From NCBI RefSeq assembly GCF_900890705.1, contig NZ_CAAHFH010000002.1, forward strand, positions 1,736,001-1,800,000: 64,000 nt of DNA. Reading direction: 5' to 3'. Under the pieces are notes generated by a model. That model worked only from the letters and a program-made list of their open reading frames with translations, made no database searches and had not been told where the DNA came from. Both the position numbers and the translations under genes were made by a program. Below are positions 47,905 through 56,646 of this stretch, in pieces. Positions within the stretch are counted from its first letter, which is position 1; every line of letters starts with the position of its first letter. Origin of the DNA: Pontiella sulfatireligans. Its GTDB lineage: Bacteria > Verrucomicrobiota > Kiritimatiellia > Kiritimatiellales > Pontiellaceae.

Positions 47905-47930
47905 GATGGCAAAACGGCTGTTTTGCCGTC
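47905..47930 (+). terminator. Intercistronic hairpin
   Basis: GATGGCAAAACGGC-TGTTTTGCCGTC forms a strong stem with only a short pyrimidine run (TCTTCGTTTG) after it. It lies between the module-only gene and the sialidase-like gene; it may attenuate or protect mRNA rather than fully terminate. Confidence 0.6.
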
Positions 47931-47980
47931 TCTTCGTTTGTCGTCGCGACAACGGGCCAGTTTTTAAAGGAAAAACTGTT

Positions 47981-49570
47981 ATGAACCTCAAATTTTTAAT
48001 GCCGGTCTGTATTTTACTGGCGGCCGGTATCGTCCGGGCCGAAAAAAACATCTTTCTTAACCCTCCGGAATATATCGGGCCGCCCACGGCCCAGTATGCG
48101 TCAACCAATCGGGCGCATCAGGGAATTCCGAGCATTGCGGTGGCTCCCGGAGGCCGGTTGTGGGCCACCTGGTACGCAGGGGTCACGCCGAAAGAAGACC
48201 TGAATAATTATGTCATCCTGGCAACCAGCGGCGATGGCGGAAGTACGTGGGAAGAAGTGCTGGTTGTGAATCCCGACGGCCCCGGCCCGGTGCGGGCATT
48301 TGATCCGGAGTTGTGGATGGCCCCGGACGGAAAACTGAGATGGTTCTGGGCGCAGACCGTCGGACATGATGGTTCGGTGGCCGGGGTCTGGGAACTGGCC
48401 TTTCCCGATCCGGACGATGGCGCTGCGGTTTACGAGCCTCCGCGCCGTCTGACCGACGGAGTGATGATGTGCAAGCCGATCGTTCTTTCAAGCGGGAAAT
48501 GGGTGCTGCCTGCGTCCACCTGGCGCAACACAGACGACAGCGCCCGCATGGTGGTTTCTTCCGATCAGGGGCAGACCTGGTCGATCCGCGGGGCCTGCAA
48601 TGTCCCCCTGAAAACACGCAAGTTTGATGAACATATGATTGTCGAGCGGTCGGACGAATCGCTTTGGATGCTGGCGCGCACCACCTACGGCATGGGAGAG
48701 AGTGTTTCCACGGATCGCGGGAAAACCTGGCCCGATCTGAAGCCGGCCCCCATGGCCCACGCGTCCTCCCGCTTTTATATCACGCAGCTTAAATCTGGAA
48801 ATATCCTGCTGGTTAAGCACGCGGCCATGCATGAAAAGGCGGGCCGCTCCCTCTTGATGGCGTTTCTCTCTACAGATGACGGAAAAACATGGTCCGACGG
48901 ATTGATGCTGGATGAGCGCAAGATGGTTTCCTATCCGGACGGACAGCAGGGTGAAGACGGAGTGATCCGTGTAATTTATGATTATCAGCGCACGGATGCC
49001 CGTCAAATTCTGATGGCGGAGTTCCGCGAAGAAGATGTTGCGGCCGGGAAAAATGTCAGCGGCAGCATGCAGCTTAGACGGGTGGTCAGCCAGGCGACTG
49101 GCGGACAGACAGAGCCGCCGCCTGTTCCGCAGCAAGCGAGGAGCAACAGCGATGGTGCGAAGCTGAAAAAAACACCGGCCGGATCCTTTGTTTCAGACGG
49201 ATGCGAGCAGGAGGTGCTGTCCGTTCGCAAACGCCTGTTCGCGGACCGCGGCTATGCGGTGGCCAACCTTCCCGCCGCTCTTGAAAATGTGTCTGTTCTG
49301 CACGTGCCGATGGAAGGGATCAAAGAGGCGACTTGTTCCGCCCCCGGCATGCTGTATTTCCTGACGCCGCAACCGGATCGGAACAAGGCCAGTCAGGCCC
49401 GCCTGCTGGAAGATAAAGGCTTTAAAAAAGTCGCCGTGCCGGAAATCCCGCTTTTCAACCCCGATGTCCGGGGAAACTTCTGCAGCCTGTACCAAAAAGA
49501 ATGTGCGGCGAACGAAGTGATTCGATTCGGAAAGTGGGCGGTTCCGCTGTTTTTCTCCGATGCGGAATAA
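47981..49570 (+). CDS. Sialidase/BNR-repeat family secreted protein
   Basis: 529 aa from the ATG at 47981 (AAAGGA upstream). Signal peptide MNLKFLMPVCILLAAGIVRA. A six-bladed propeller is indicated by Asp-box motifs SGDGGSTWEE, SSDQGQTWSI, STDRGKTWPD and STDDGKTWSD. Early residues GIPSIAVAPGGRLWATWYAG fit the sialidase-like family common in Verrucomicrobiota and Planctomycetota loci. The last 110 residues (from about SDGCEQEVLSVRKRLFADRG) form an extra domain with four cysteines that I do not recognise. True sialidase activity is not implied. Confidence 0.82.
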   Translation: MNLKFLMPVCILLAAGIVRAEKNIFLNPPEYIGPPTAQYASTNRAHQGIPSIAVAPGGRLWATWYAGVTPKEDLNNYVILATSGDGGSTWEEVLVVNPDGPGPVRAFDPELWMAPDGKLRWFWAQTVGHDGSVAGVWELAFPDPDDGAAVYEPPRRLTDGVMMCKPIVLSSGKWVLPASTWRNTDDSARMVVSSDQGQTWSIRGACNVPLKTRKFDEHMIVERSDESLWMLARTTYGMGESVSTDRGKTWPDLKPAPMAHASSRFYITQLKSGNILLVKHAAMHEKAGRSLLMAFLSTDDGKTWSDGLMLDERKMVSYPDGQQGEDGVIRVIYDYQRTDARQILMAEFREEDVAAGKNVSGSMQLRRVVSQATGGQTEPPPVPQQARSNSDGAKLKKTPAGSFVSDGCEQEVLSVRKRLFADRGYAVANLPAALENVSVLHVPMEGIKEATCSAPGMLYFLTPQPDRNKASQARLLEDKGFKKVAVPEIPLFNPDVRGNFCSLYQKECAANEVIRFGKWAVPLFFSDAE

Positions 49571-49595
49571 AATAAAGAGAAAGCAGGGGGACCGC

Positions 49596-52388
49596 TTGAA
49601 CTGGTTAAAGAAAGTTACCGTCTATTTTGTGTATTGGCTGGCGACCGGAGCTTCGGCTGAACTGCTGGTCGGGTGGGATGGCGGCGTTGTCTCGGAGAGC
49701 GCAACCAACCGCACCGGCATTTCCGGAAACCTGTGGGCAGGCAACCTGTTTGAGGTGGATGGAAATGTCGGTTCTACCGATGGTTCGTTCGGAAGTGTGT
49801 ATAACGGCGCATCGGCGACCGCAAGCGCCTATGAAGTGAGGCTGTCGGTTCCGGGCTCTACGGATCGGGTGTCGGTTCAGGTGATGAACAATACCGGCTC
49901 CAGCCTTCAGCTCGATCAACTTCATTTCGATTATGCCGCATGGTGGAGCAGCAGCCCGCTGGATGTGCACGTCTCCTATGCCTATGGGAATCTGGACATA
50001 ACCGACGCGACCCCGGTTGAAACCGTATCTTCAAGCAGTGCCTTGAATGGCAACACCGGGGACTACGAAGATTTCGACGTCGCCCTGGCCGGGCTGGCGG
50101 ACTCGGTTTTGGAGGATGGCCAGAGCGCAACCTTCATGCTGACCGCATTGAATGCCGACGGGGCGACCAGTTCCGGCGCGTTTGACAATATCGCTGTTTC
50201 CGGCGCGTTGATTGTTCCCGCCGACGCGACGCTGTCCGTTGATGTGTCCGCGGCGCTGCATCCAATTTTAAAAACCGCGATGGGCACCGGGCTGGTCTAT
50301 TCCTGGTATGCGGATTCGATGTTTGCCGACGGAGAGGTGTCTCACATCATTCAGGATATTGGTCTCGGCGCGCTGCGCTGGCCGGGCGGCACGGTGGTTA
50401 CCTTTTATCATTGGGACGACCTCAACGGTCAGGGATGGACGGATTCCTGGAACCCTGCTTATGACACGGCGAACGATCAGGCGCCGGAAAACTATATGGA
50501 TCTCGACGAGTATCTCGCCGTGATCGATGAAACCGGCGCGGACATCATGCTGGGCGTCAACATGAGCTCGGGAATCGAGTGGGACCGCGAAACCGAGGCC
50601 ATCGCCGAGGCCAGCAACCTGATGGTGTCCTGCCAGTCGAAGGGGTACGACGTAAAGCATGTCTATTTCGACAATGAAAACTTTCAGCCCGGCAACAATT
50701 ACAACCGCGACGACGACAACGATGGCGAGGCCTGGAACGCCACGCTGTACGCCCAGCAGTTCAACCTCTATGCCGCGGCGGTCAAAGCAACCTTCCCGGA
50801 CGCAAAGCTGATTGCCAATGCCCGCAACAATGTTACCGGCCCGGCATTCCTTTCGGAAATGCAGGCCATGCTCTCGATTGCCGGAACCAATATTGATCTG
50901 GTCGACCTTCATTACTACTGGCAGTGGGACAACGCATCGTGGGATCTTTGGAAAACCCAGCTGCCGATGAAACGGACCGGCTCCTCGCAGACCTATCAGG
51001 ATTCGGTGGAACATGCCGATGCCATATTTTCTTCCGAGGGGTATCCGGACATTCATCCCGTCGTGCTGGAATGGAACATCGGCCCGGGACCCTGGACGAC
51101 CGATGCGGATCACAACAATTTTAAAACGGCTCTGATGCAGACCGAAATGCACATGCAGTTGCTGGCCGCCGGCGTGGAAGTCGGCCTGTTGTATGCCTTG
51201 GAGGGCAACGGTCTTGATCCTGCCGAAGACAAGAACGTCATCCGCAACGGCGAGCCAAATGCGACCGCACTTTGGATGTGGCTGTTTTCTAAAGCCGCCG
51301 GCAAAACCGTGGTTTCGTCCTCTGTCTCGGCGGATGGAATTTATGGCTTGGCGCTGCAGGGCGGCGATGGCGCACTGGCGGTCTATCTGCTCAATAAAAC
51401 CGATAGCGACCTGACGGTGGAGCTCGACCTGGACGGGGTTGACGTGAACGACATCAGCGAGGCGTGGCGCTTTCTCGACGGGGGCGACGGCGAGGGCGAG
51501 CTCCAGCAGATCAGTCTGTGGGAGATGGGCGGCAACAACCGGACCACGCTGAAAGCCGACACGCTGAATATGATTCTTTTCAATGATCCGAATCCCGATG
51601 AACCCGCCCGCCCGGAGATTTCATCGAGTGTGGTTATGCCGATTTCCGACGGCCTGCTTGCCGGATGGCACACGGCCTCCGGAGATCCGGATGTGGCCGC
51701 CGCCGGCATTTCCGGGGAGCTGCTGACCGGCAGCCTCTTCGATGTAGACAGCAGCGCCGGTTCAACCGACGGTTCCTTCGGCACGTCGCTGGATGGCGCA
51801 TCCACAGAGTGGACGGCGTATGCGGTCCGGGGAACCAACGGATCGGATGCGGTCGTGTTTTCGGTGGTCAACCGGTCGGGCGCGCCGGTGCGGCTCGATG
51901 CGATCCATTTTGATTATGCACGCTGGTGGGCCGACTCCCCGAAAGATATCGCGCTGGTGGTTGACTCCGGAGATCTGGACGGCGTCACCAACGGAACACC
52001 GGTTCAGTCTGCCGCGGATCTTCCAAACTTTGGGAAAACCGGAGATTTCGATGATTTTGACTGGTCGCTTTCCGGCCTCCCCGATCAGGTGCTGGCCCAC
52101 AATGAAGAGGTTTGGTTCCGGCTGAGTGCCTCCAATGCCTTGACGGCATGGGCCGCCGGAGCGTTTGACAACATCGCTGTATCGGGCGGCACGGCTTCGA
52201 CGGTCACCGATTTGGTTTTGGTCGAATGGCGCGCGGAGACCGGCCGGAAATATACCGTGATGGAAACCGGGAACCTGGTTTCCAATGATTGGAACGCGGC
52301 GGTTGAGATGGATGTCGCGTCTCCCGGCACGGTGTCCGTTCCGGTAGAACTGGACTCCCCCCGCTTTTATCGCCTGGATATCCAATAG
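49596..52388 (+). CDS. Secreted clan GH-A glycoside hydrolase flanked by two copies of the shared module
   Basis: 930 aa from a TTG at 49596 chosen for its AGGGGG site; an ATG at 49560 overlapping the upstream stop is the alternative. Signal peptide (WLKKVTVYFVYWLATGASA). Module copy 1 at about 20-210 (GSTDGSFGSVYNGASATA, LQLDQLHFDYAAWW). A TIM-barrel domain at about 215-680 has LGALRWPGGTVVTFYHWDDL, the candidate acid/base Glu361 in VYFDNENF and candidate nucleophile Glu492 in VVLEWNIGPG. A beta-domain follows. Module copy 2 is at about 690-870. Fold resembles GH51/GH39/GH86-type enzymes; family and substrate are open. Confidence 0.82.
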   Translation: MNWLKKVTVYFVYWLATGASAELLVGWDGGVVSESATNRTGISGNLWAGNLFEVDGNVGSTDGSFGSVYNGASATASAYEVRLSVPGSTDRVSVQVMNNTGSSLQLDQLHFDYAAWWSSSPLDVHVSYAYGNLDITDATPVETVSSSSALNGNTGDYEDFDVALAGLADSVLEDGQSATFMLTALNADGATSSGAFDNIAVSGALIVPADATLSVDVSAALHPILKTAMGTGLVYSWYADSMFADGEVSHIIQDIGLGALRWPGGTVVTFYHWDDLNGQGWTDSWNPAYDTANDQAPENYMDLDEYLAVIDETGADIMLGVNMSSGIEWDRETEAIAEASNLMVSCQSKGYDVKHVYFDNENFQPGNNYNRDDDNDGEAWNATLYAQQFNLYAAAVKATFPDAKLIANARNNVTGPAFLSEMQAMLSIAGTNIDLVDLHYYWQWDNASWDLWKTQLPMKRTGSSQTYQDSVEHADAIFSSEGYPDIHPVVLEWNIGPGPWTTDADHNNFKTALMQTEMHMQLLAAGVEVGLLYALEGNGLDPAEDKNVIRNGEPNATALWMWLFSKAAGKTVVSSSVSADGIYGLALQGGDGALAVYLLNKTDSDLTVELDLDGVDVNDISEAWRFLDGGDGEGELQQISLWEMGGNNRTTLKADTLNMILFNDPNPDEPARPEISSSVVMPISDGLLAGWHTASGDPDVAAAGISGELLTGSLFDVDSSAGSTDGSFGTSLDGASTEWTAYAVRGTNGSDAVVFSVVNRSGAPVRLDAIHFDYARWWADSPKDIALVVDSGDLDGVTNGTPVQSAADLPNFGKTGDFDDFDWSLSGLPDQVLAHNEEVWFRLSASNALTAWAAGAFDNIAVSGGTASTVTDLVLVEWRAETGRKYTVMETGNLVSNDWNAAVEMDVASPGTVSVPVELDSPRFYRLDIQ

Positions 52389-52510
52389 CTGGCTGCTTCA
52401 TATTCTGTGGAGAGGGCCTGAGAGGGAGAATTGTTGACAGGACCATTCCCGCACAACGGTTAAAAAACAGTCCTGTTATCCGATACGCCATGCGCCACAA
52501 GGCTAAGCTC

Positions 52511-52556
52511 CCTATAGATTCCTCTAGGTGACAGCCGGGTTGAGTAGCGGTATCTT
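52511..52556 (+). promoter_or_regulatory. Palindromic operator and promoter, site 3
   Basis: CCTATAGATTCCTCTAGG (52511-52528), identical to site 2, with GTGACA (52528-52533), a 17-bp spacer and TATCTT (52551-52556). The leader shares AATTGTGCGAAAGGGCGCTG with the site 2 leader (AATTGTTCGAAAAGACGCTG). It drives the sulfatase-GH32 gene. Confidence 0.75.
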
Positions 52557-52630
52557 CTTAACGTAATTGTGCGAAAGGGCGCTGTGAGCAGCGGGTCGGG
52601 AAACTTAAAGCTAACTGAGAAAATGTGAAT

Positions 52631-55600
52631 ATGAAGATCGGAAGATACACATACCGCCTGCTCGCAGGAATGTTACTGAGCGGGTTACTGCCTGTTTTAG
52701 CGGCGGAGACCTCCTCGCCGAAACCGGATGTACTGTTTATTGCCATCGACGATATGAACGACTGGATCACGCTGTTCGACAAGAACAATCCGATCCAGAC
52801 CCCGAACCTGGAGCGGCTGGCCGCGCGCGGTTGTTTCTTCACGCGGGCCTACTGTACAGCCGCCGCCTGTAATCCGTCCCGTGCCTCGATTATTACGGGA
52901 TTGCGCCCGGAGACGAGCAAGGTCTATGGCAATAACGACCCCTGGGCCCGTTTGGTGCCGAATGCGCTGACCCTGCCGCGATGTTTCAGTCAAAATGGAT
53001 ACGACGCGCTGGGTGCGGGAAAAATCTTCCATCATGGGCCGGCCGGGGTCGACCGCAAAGACGCGCCGTCGTTTGATGCATTCCAAAAACTGAATCTCCA
53101 TCAATTTAAGCCGGACCGGAATTACAATGGCTACACCCAGGCCATGGGAAAAAAAGTCGGCAGTCTTTGGAAAACCGGATGGGACTGGGGTGAGCACAAT
53201 GCGCCGAAACAAACCGATGAGTATACCGTTGAGCATGTGAACCGGGTGATGGCGGAGCATGCCGGAAAAAAGCCGCTGTTTCTGGCGGCGGGTATTTTCC
53301 GGCCGCATCTTCCCTTCTGGGCGCCCTCTGAATGCTTTGCGCGCTATCCGATGGAAACCCTGTCCATGCCGCTGATGCCGCCGGACGATATGGATGATGT
53401 TCCACAGGCAGGACAGGATTTCACCAAGACTGAATCGTTTATATGGGAAAACACTTCCCGGAAAAAACCGGGTGATCCGGGGAGCCTCAAGAGAATGGTT
53501 CAGTGTTATCAGGCGGGCGCTGATTATGCGGATCAAATGATCGGGCGGCTGCTGGATCAGCTCGATGCCACCGGACGTGCGGACGACACCATTATCGTAC
53601 TGTGGTCCGACCACGGGTACCATCTCGGCGACAAAAACCATTGCGTCAAATTTACGCTTTGGGAAAAGGCGAACCATGTGCCGTTTATTATCGTTGCTCC
53701 CGGCGTCACCGAGCCCGGTTCGCGCTGCGGGCAACCCGTCAGTCTGGTCGATATCTATCCGACCCTGGTCGAATTGGCGGGCATTGACTGTCCTGCTGAG
53801 CTGGACGGAACGAGTCTTGTTCCGCTGTTGAAAGATCCGGGGATGGAATGGGAGCGTCCGGCGCTGATGACCTGGTTGAAAGGGAATCATGCGGTCCGGT
53901 CGAAGACCCACCGGTATATCTGCTATGCGGACGAAACGGAGGAACTGTATGCGGACAACGATCCGTGGAACATCACCAACCTGGCCGGGCGGGCGGAGTC
54001 TGCGGGGGTGATCGCGCAGCTTAAACCATGGATTCCGCAAAACGCCGTTGCGGGCGGAAAGCCCGCTGTGAAGAACGTCCGGGGCGTGGATGATTCCGAT
54101 GCCTTGGTGATTGCCGACTTCGAAGAAGAAACGTATGGCGACTGGCAGGCGGAGGGCCGCGCTTTCGGCCAGCGGCCGGCCGTTGCCGATGTGTCCCCGC
54201 CCAACAAGGTTGTCGGCCAGCGGGGCCGCGGCCTGGTGAATACATATCTCGGCGGAGACGGCCCAACCGGAACATTGACATCTCCGGCGTTTACGATTGA
54301 ACGCAGTCACATCAGCTTTTTAATCGGCGGCGGCCATCACCCCGGAGAGACCTGCATCAATCTTCAGGTTGACGGGAAAACGGTTCGAACCGCAACAGGC
54401 CGCAGTCGAAAAAACGAGCAGATGCGCGAAGTTCTCGAGTGGGAGTCCTGGAATGTCGCCGATTTGCTGGGCAAAAAGGCTGTGCTCCAGATCGTGGATC
54501 GTCATGCCCGCAGGTGGGGTCATATCAACATCGATCATATTGTTCAAAGCAACCGGCGTCCACAGACGCTCTGTGAGCCGGTCGCCAGCGCCGTTTTTGA
54601 AAAGAAACTGACGGTGGATGGACGCTATCTGCGGGTACCCGTTAAAAACGGGCCGACCAAAAAAGGGGCACCCGTTTTTCAGCTGATGGAAAAAGGCAGA
54701 ATGGTTCAGGAGTTTCGTGTGCTCCTGCCGGAAGACACCGAAAAAACGGATTGGACCGCATCGTATCCGATCGATGCTTTCGAGGGGAAAACGCTGGTTC
54801 TGAAAAGCCGGAACCCTTTGCCGCGGAAATACCTGGCGGCGGCGAATCAAATGGTTGTAGCCGATGAAATTGCGGCCGACCGTGATGGCTACCGCCAGCC
54901 GTACCGGGATCAGTTTCATTTTTCACCCCGGCGCGGATGGAACAACGATGTCAACGGGCTGGTTTATAACAATGGAACCTATCACCTGTATTACCAGTAT
55001 AACCCGTTCGGCATCTACTGGGACAATATGCATTGGGGCTATGCCACCAGCACGGATCTGGTTCACTGGACCGAACACGGCATTGTTCTGTTTCAGAACG
55101 GCCTGCGCGACATGATGTTTTCCGGCGGCGGATTTATCGATGTCGGAAATACGTCCGGACTTTCAACGAACGGGGAGCCCGCTCAGTTTGCCGCATTTAC
55201 CAGTACGGACCGGGGTGAATGCCTCGCGTACAGTCTGGACGGTGGGAGTACGTTCATCGAGCTGCCTGAAAATCCGGTGGTAAAACATCGGGGGCGCGAT
55301 CCGAAAATTATCTGGTATGAACCAGATCAAAAATGGGTCATGGCTGTGTTTGATGTGACAGAAAAAATGTTGGATCCGCCGCCGATGGCAGGCGTTCCCG
55401 ATAACAAACGGCATAACAGTATTGCCTTTTATTCGTCAAAAAACCTGAGGGAATGGACCTTTGAAAGCCGCTTCGTTCATGCGGACCGCAACGCGATTCA
55501 CGAGTGTCCGGAACTGTTTGAAATTGCGGTTGAAGGGCGGCCGGATGAAACCCGCTGGATCGTTTATGGGGTTCAAAACCGCTATTTTATCGGCGCCTTT

Positions 55601-56206
55601 GACGGACACCGGTTTGTTCCGGAATCGGGCCCGTTTCCCGGCGAAGCCGGAATCGGCCGGGCTGCGCAGTTGGTCAGCGATGCTCCGAACGACCGCAAAA
55701 TCCAGATGATCTGGGCTCATGAGGGAATTTACCCGAACCGCTGGCCCGGGCAGTGTTTCTCTCAGGGTTTTCTGGTTCCGAAAGAGGTGACCCTGCGCGA
55801 GACTCCGGACGGGCTTCGGTTGTTTTTCTATCCCGTCAAAGAGTTCGATGCCTCCCGCGGGAAACAGATGGCATCGTTGAAAAATCCGACCCCGGAAACC
55901 GCCGGTCTGACCGTGCAAAAGCATGCCGGGAAAATACTGGATGTGATGATTCGCTATGAGCTGGAGCCGGATGCCGTTTTGACTCTGACGGTCAACGGGC
56001 AGCCGGTTTCCTCCTCCGGCAGCGGATCGTTGCGGGTTCTCGCGGACCGCACCATCACGGAGGCGTTTGTCAATGGAGGAGAACAGGCCCTCTCGTTCCG
56101 CCGGGAAGAGGATGGCTTTGAGGACAACCGCTGCCGGATTGAGCTGTCGGGTGGCGGCACGATTTCTGAACTGACCGTTTTTGAGATGCCGTCTGCCTGG
56201 AAATAA
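52631..56206 (+). CDS. Sulfatase-GH32 fusion protein, secreted
   Basis: 1191 aa from the ATG at 52631 (a GTG at 52625 is also possible). Signal peptide GRYTYRLLAGMLLSGLLPVL. Residues about 30-485 are a formylglycine sulfatase: LFIAIDDMNDW (metal site), Cys80 in CNPSR (CxPSR) and VLWSDHGYHLGDKNHCVKFT. It resembles iduronate-2-sulfatase-like enzymes. About 490-660 is the N-terminal domain of levanase-type GH32 proteins (DFEEETYGDWQAEGRAFGQR, LINGGHH-like FLIGGGHHPGETCINLQVDG). About 760-1190 is GH32: Asp773 in WNNDVNG (Val for the usual Pro), Asp890 in RDPK and Glu958 in ECPELF. No frame break separates the halves. Fusion of desulfation and beta-fructosidase-type cleavage is rare. Confidence 0.92.
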   Translation: MKIGRYTYRLLAGMLLSGLLPVLAAETSSPKPDVLFIAIDDMNDWITLFDKNNPIQTPNLERLAARGCFFTRAYCTAAACNPSRASIITGLRPETSKVYGNNDPWARLVPNALTLPRCFSQNGYDALGAGKIFHHGPAGVDRKDAPSFDAFQKLNLHQFKPDRNYNGYTQAMGKKVGSLWKTGWDWGEHNAPKQTDEYTVEHVNRVMAEHAGKKPLFLAAGIFRPHLPFWAPSECFARYPMETLSMPLMPPDDMDDVPQAGQDFTKTESFIWENTSRKKPGDPGSLKRMVQCYQAGADYADQMIGRLLDQLDATGRADDTIIVLWSDHGYHLGDKNHCVKFTLWEKANHVPFIIVAPGVTEPGSRCGQPVSLVDIYPTLVELAGIDCPAELDGTSLVPLLKDPGMEWERPALMTWLKGNHAVRSKTHRYICYADETEELYADNDPWNITNLAGRAESAGVIAQLKPWIPQNAVAGGKPAVKNVRGVDDSDALVIADFEEETYGDWQAEGRAFGQRPAVADVSPPNKVVGQRGRGLVNTYLGGDGPTGTLTSPAFTIERSHISFLIGGGHHPGETCINLQVDGKTVRTATGRSRKNEQMREVLEWESWNVADLLGKKAVLQIVDRHARRWGHINIDHIVQSNRRPQTLCEPVASAVFEKKLTVDGRYLRVPVKNGPTKKGAPVFQLMEKGRMVQEFRVLLPEDTEKTDWTASYPIDAFEGKTLVLKSRNPLPRKYLAAANQMVVADEIAADRDGYRQPYRDQFHFSPRRGWNNDVNGLVYNNGTYHLYYQYNPFGIYWDNMHWGYATSTDLVHWTEHGIVLFQNGLRDMMFSGGGFIDVGNTSGLSTNGEPAQFAAFTSTDRGECLAYSLDGGSTFIELPENPVVKHRGRDPKIIWYEPDQKWVMAVFDVTEKMLDPPPMAGVPDNKRHNSIAFYSSKNLREWTFESRFVHADRNAIHECPELFEIAVEGRPDETRWIVYGVQNRYFIGAFDGHRFVPESGPFPGEAGIGRAAQLVSDAPNDRKIQMIWAHEGIYPNRWPGQCFSQGFLVPKEVTLRETPDGLRLFFYPVKEFDASRGKQMASLKNPTPETAGLTVQKHAGKILDVMIRYELEPDAVLTLTVNGQPVSSSGSGSLRVLADRTITEAFVNGGEQALSFRREEDGFEDNRCRIELSGGGTISELTVFEMPSAWK

Positions 56207-56246
56207 ACGGTATGAACTTAAACAAATTGTACGAAGAGGAAATGTC

Positions 56247-56399
56247 GTGAAGAAAAGAGGTTCAATAATTCTTGTGTATCTGCTGGCGGGAATCTGCGGA
56301 ACCACTTGGTTTTACCATGCACATCTGCAACGTCAGGATGACAAGAGCCTGACCTACAGTGCGGGTACCAAAGGGAACCTGCCGCACGATCCTTCCTAG
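56247..56399 (+). CDS. Short exported peptide or gene remnant, 50 aa
   Basis: A GTG at 56247 with GAGGAAA upstream opens KKRGSIILVYLLAGICGTTW, a signal-peptide-like start very like the one on the GH16 protein (VCWLAGICG). Only about 25 residues follow before TAG. Probably the decayed start of a lost secreted protein of the cluster. Confidence 0.4.
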   Translation: MKKRGSIILVYLLAGICGTTWFYHAHLQRQDDKSLTYSAGTKGNLPHDPS

Positions 56400-56500
56400 G
56401 ATGCCGGTGGGATTGAGTGGGTTGGCGAAACAACCGAACCGGGGTCCTTCACGACCGCAACCAGCCCATGCTTGAATTACCTGACGCCGGGGAAACATTA

Positions 56501-56547
56501 CCTAGAGATATCTCTAGGTGGCGGTTTGGCAGGGGATGCGTTACCTT
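56501..56547 (+). promoter_or_regulatory. Palindromic operator and promoter, site 4 (perfect palindrome)
   Basis: CCTAGAGATATCTCTAGG (56501-56518) is a perfect 18-bp palindrome. It abuts GTGGCG (56518-56523); TACCTT (56542-56547) follows after 18 bp. It lies 100 bp before the PEP-CTERM gene. Confidence 0.75.
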
Positions 56548-56646
56548 TTATCGATCAACTCTGTAGAGAGAAGCATGTGGGTGGCTTCGGCGGGTGCCGG
56601 TCTGAAGATTGAGTTTCATCTGGGGTGGAAATAAAAGGAGAAAACC

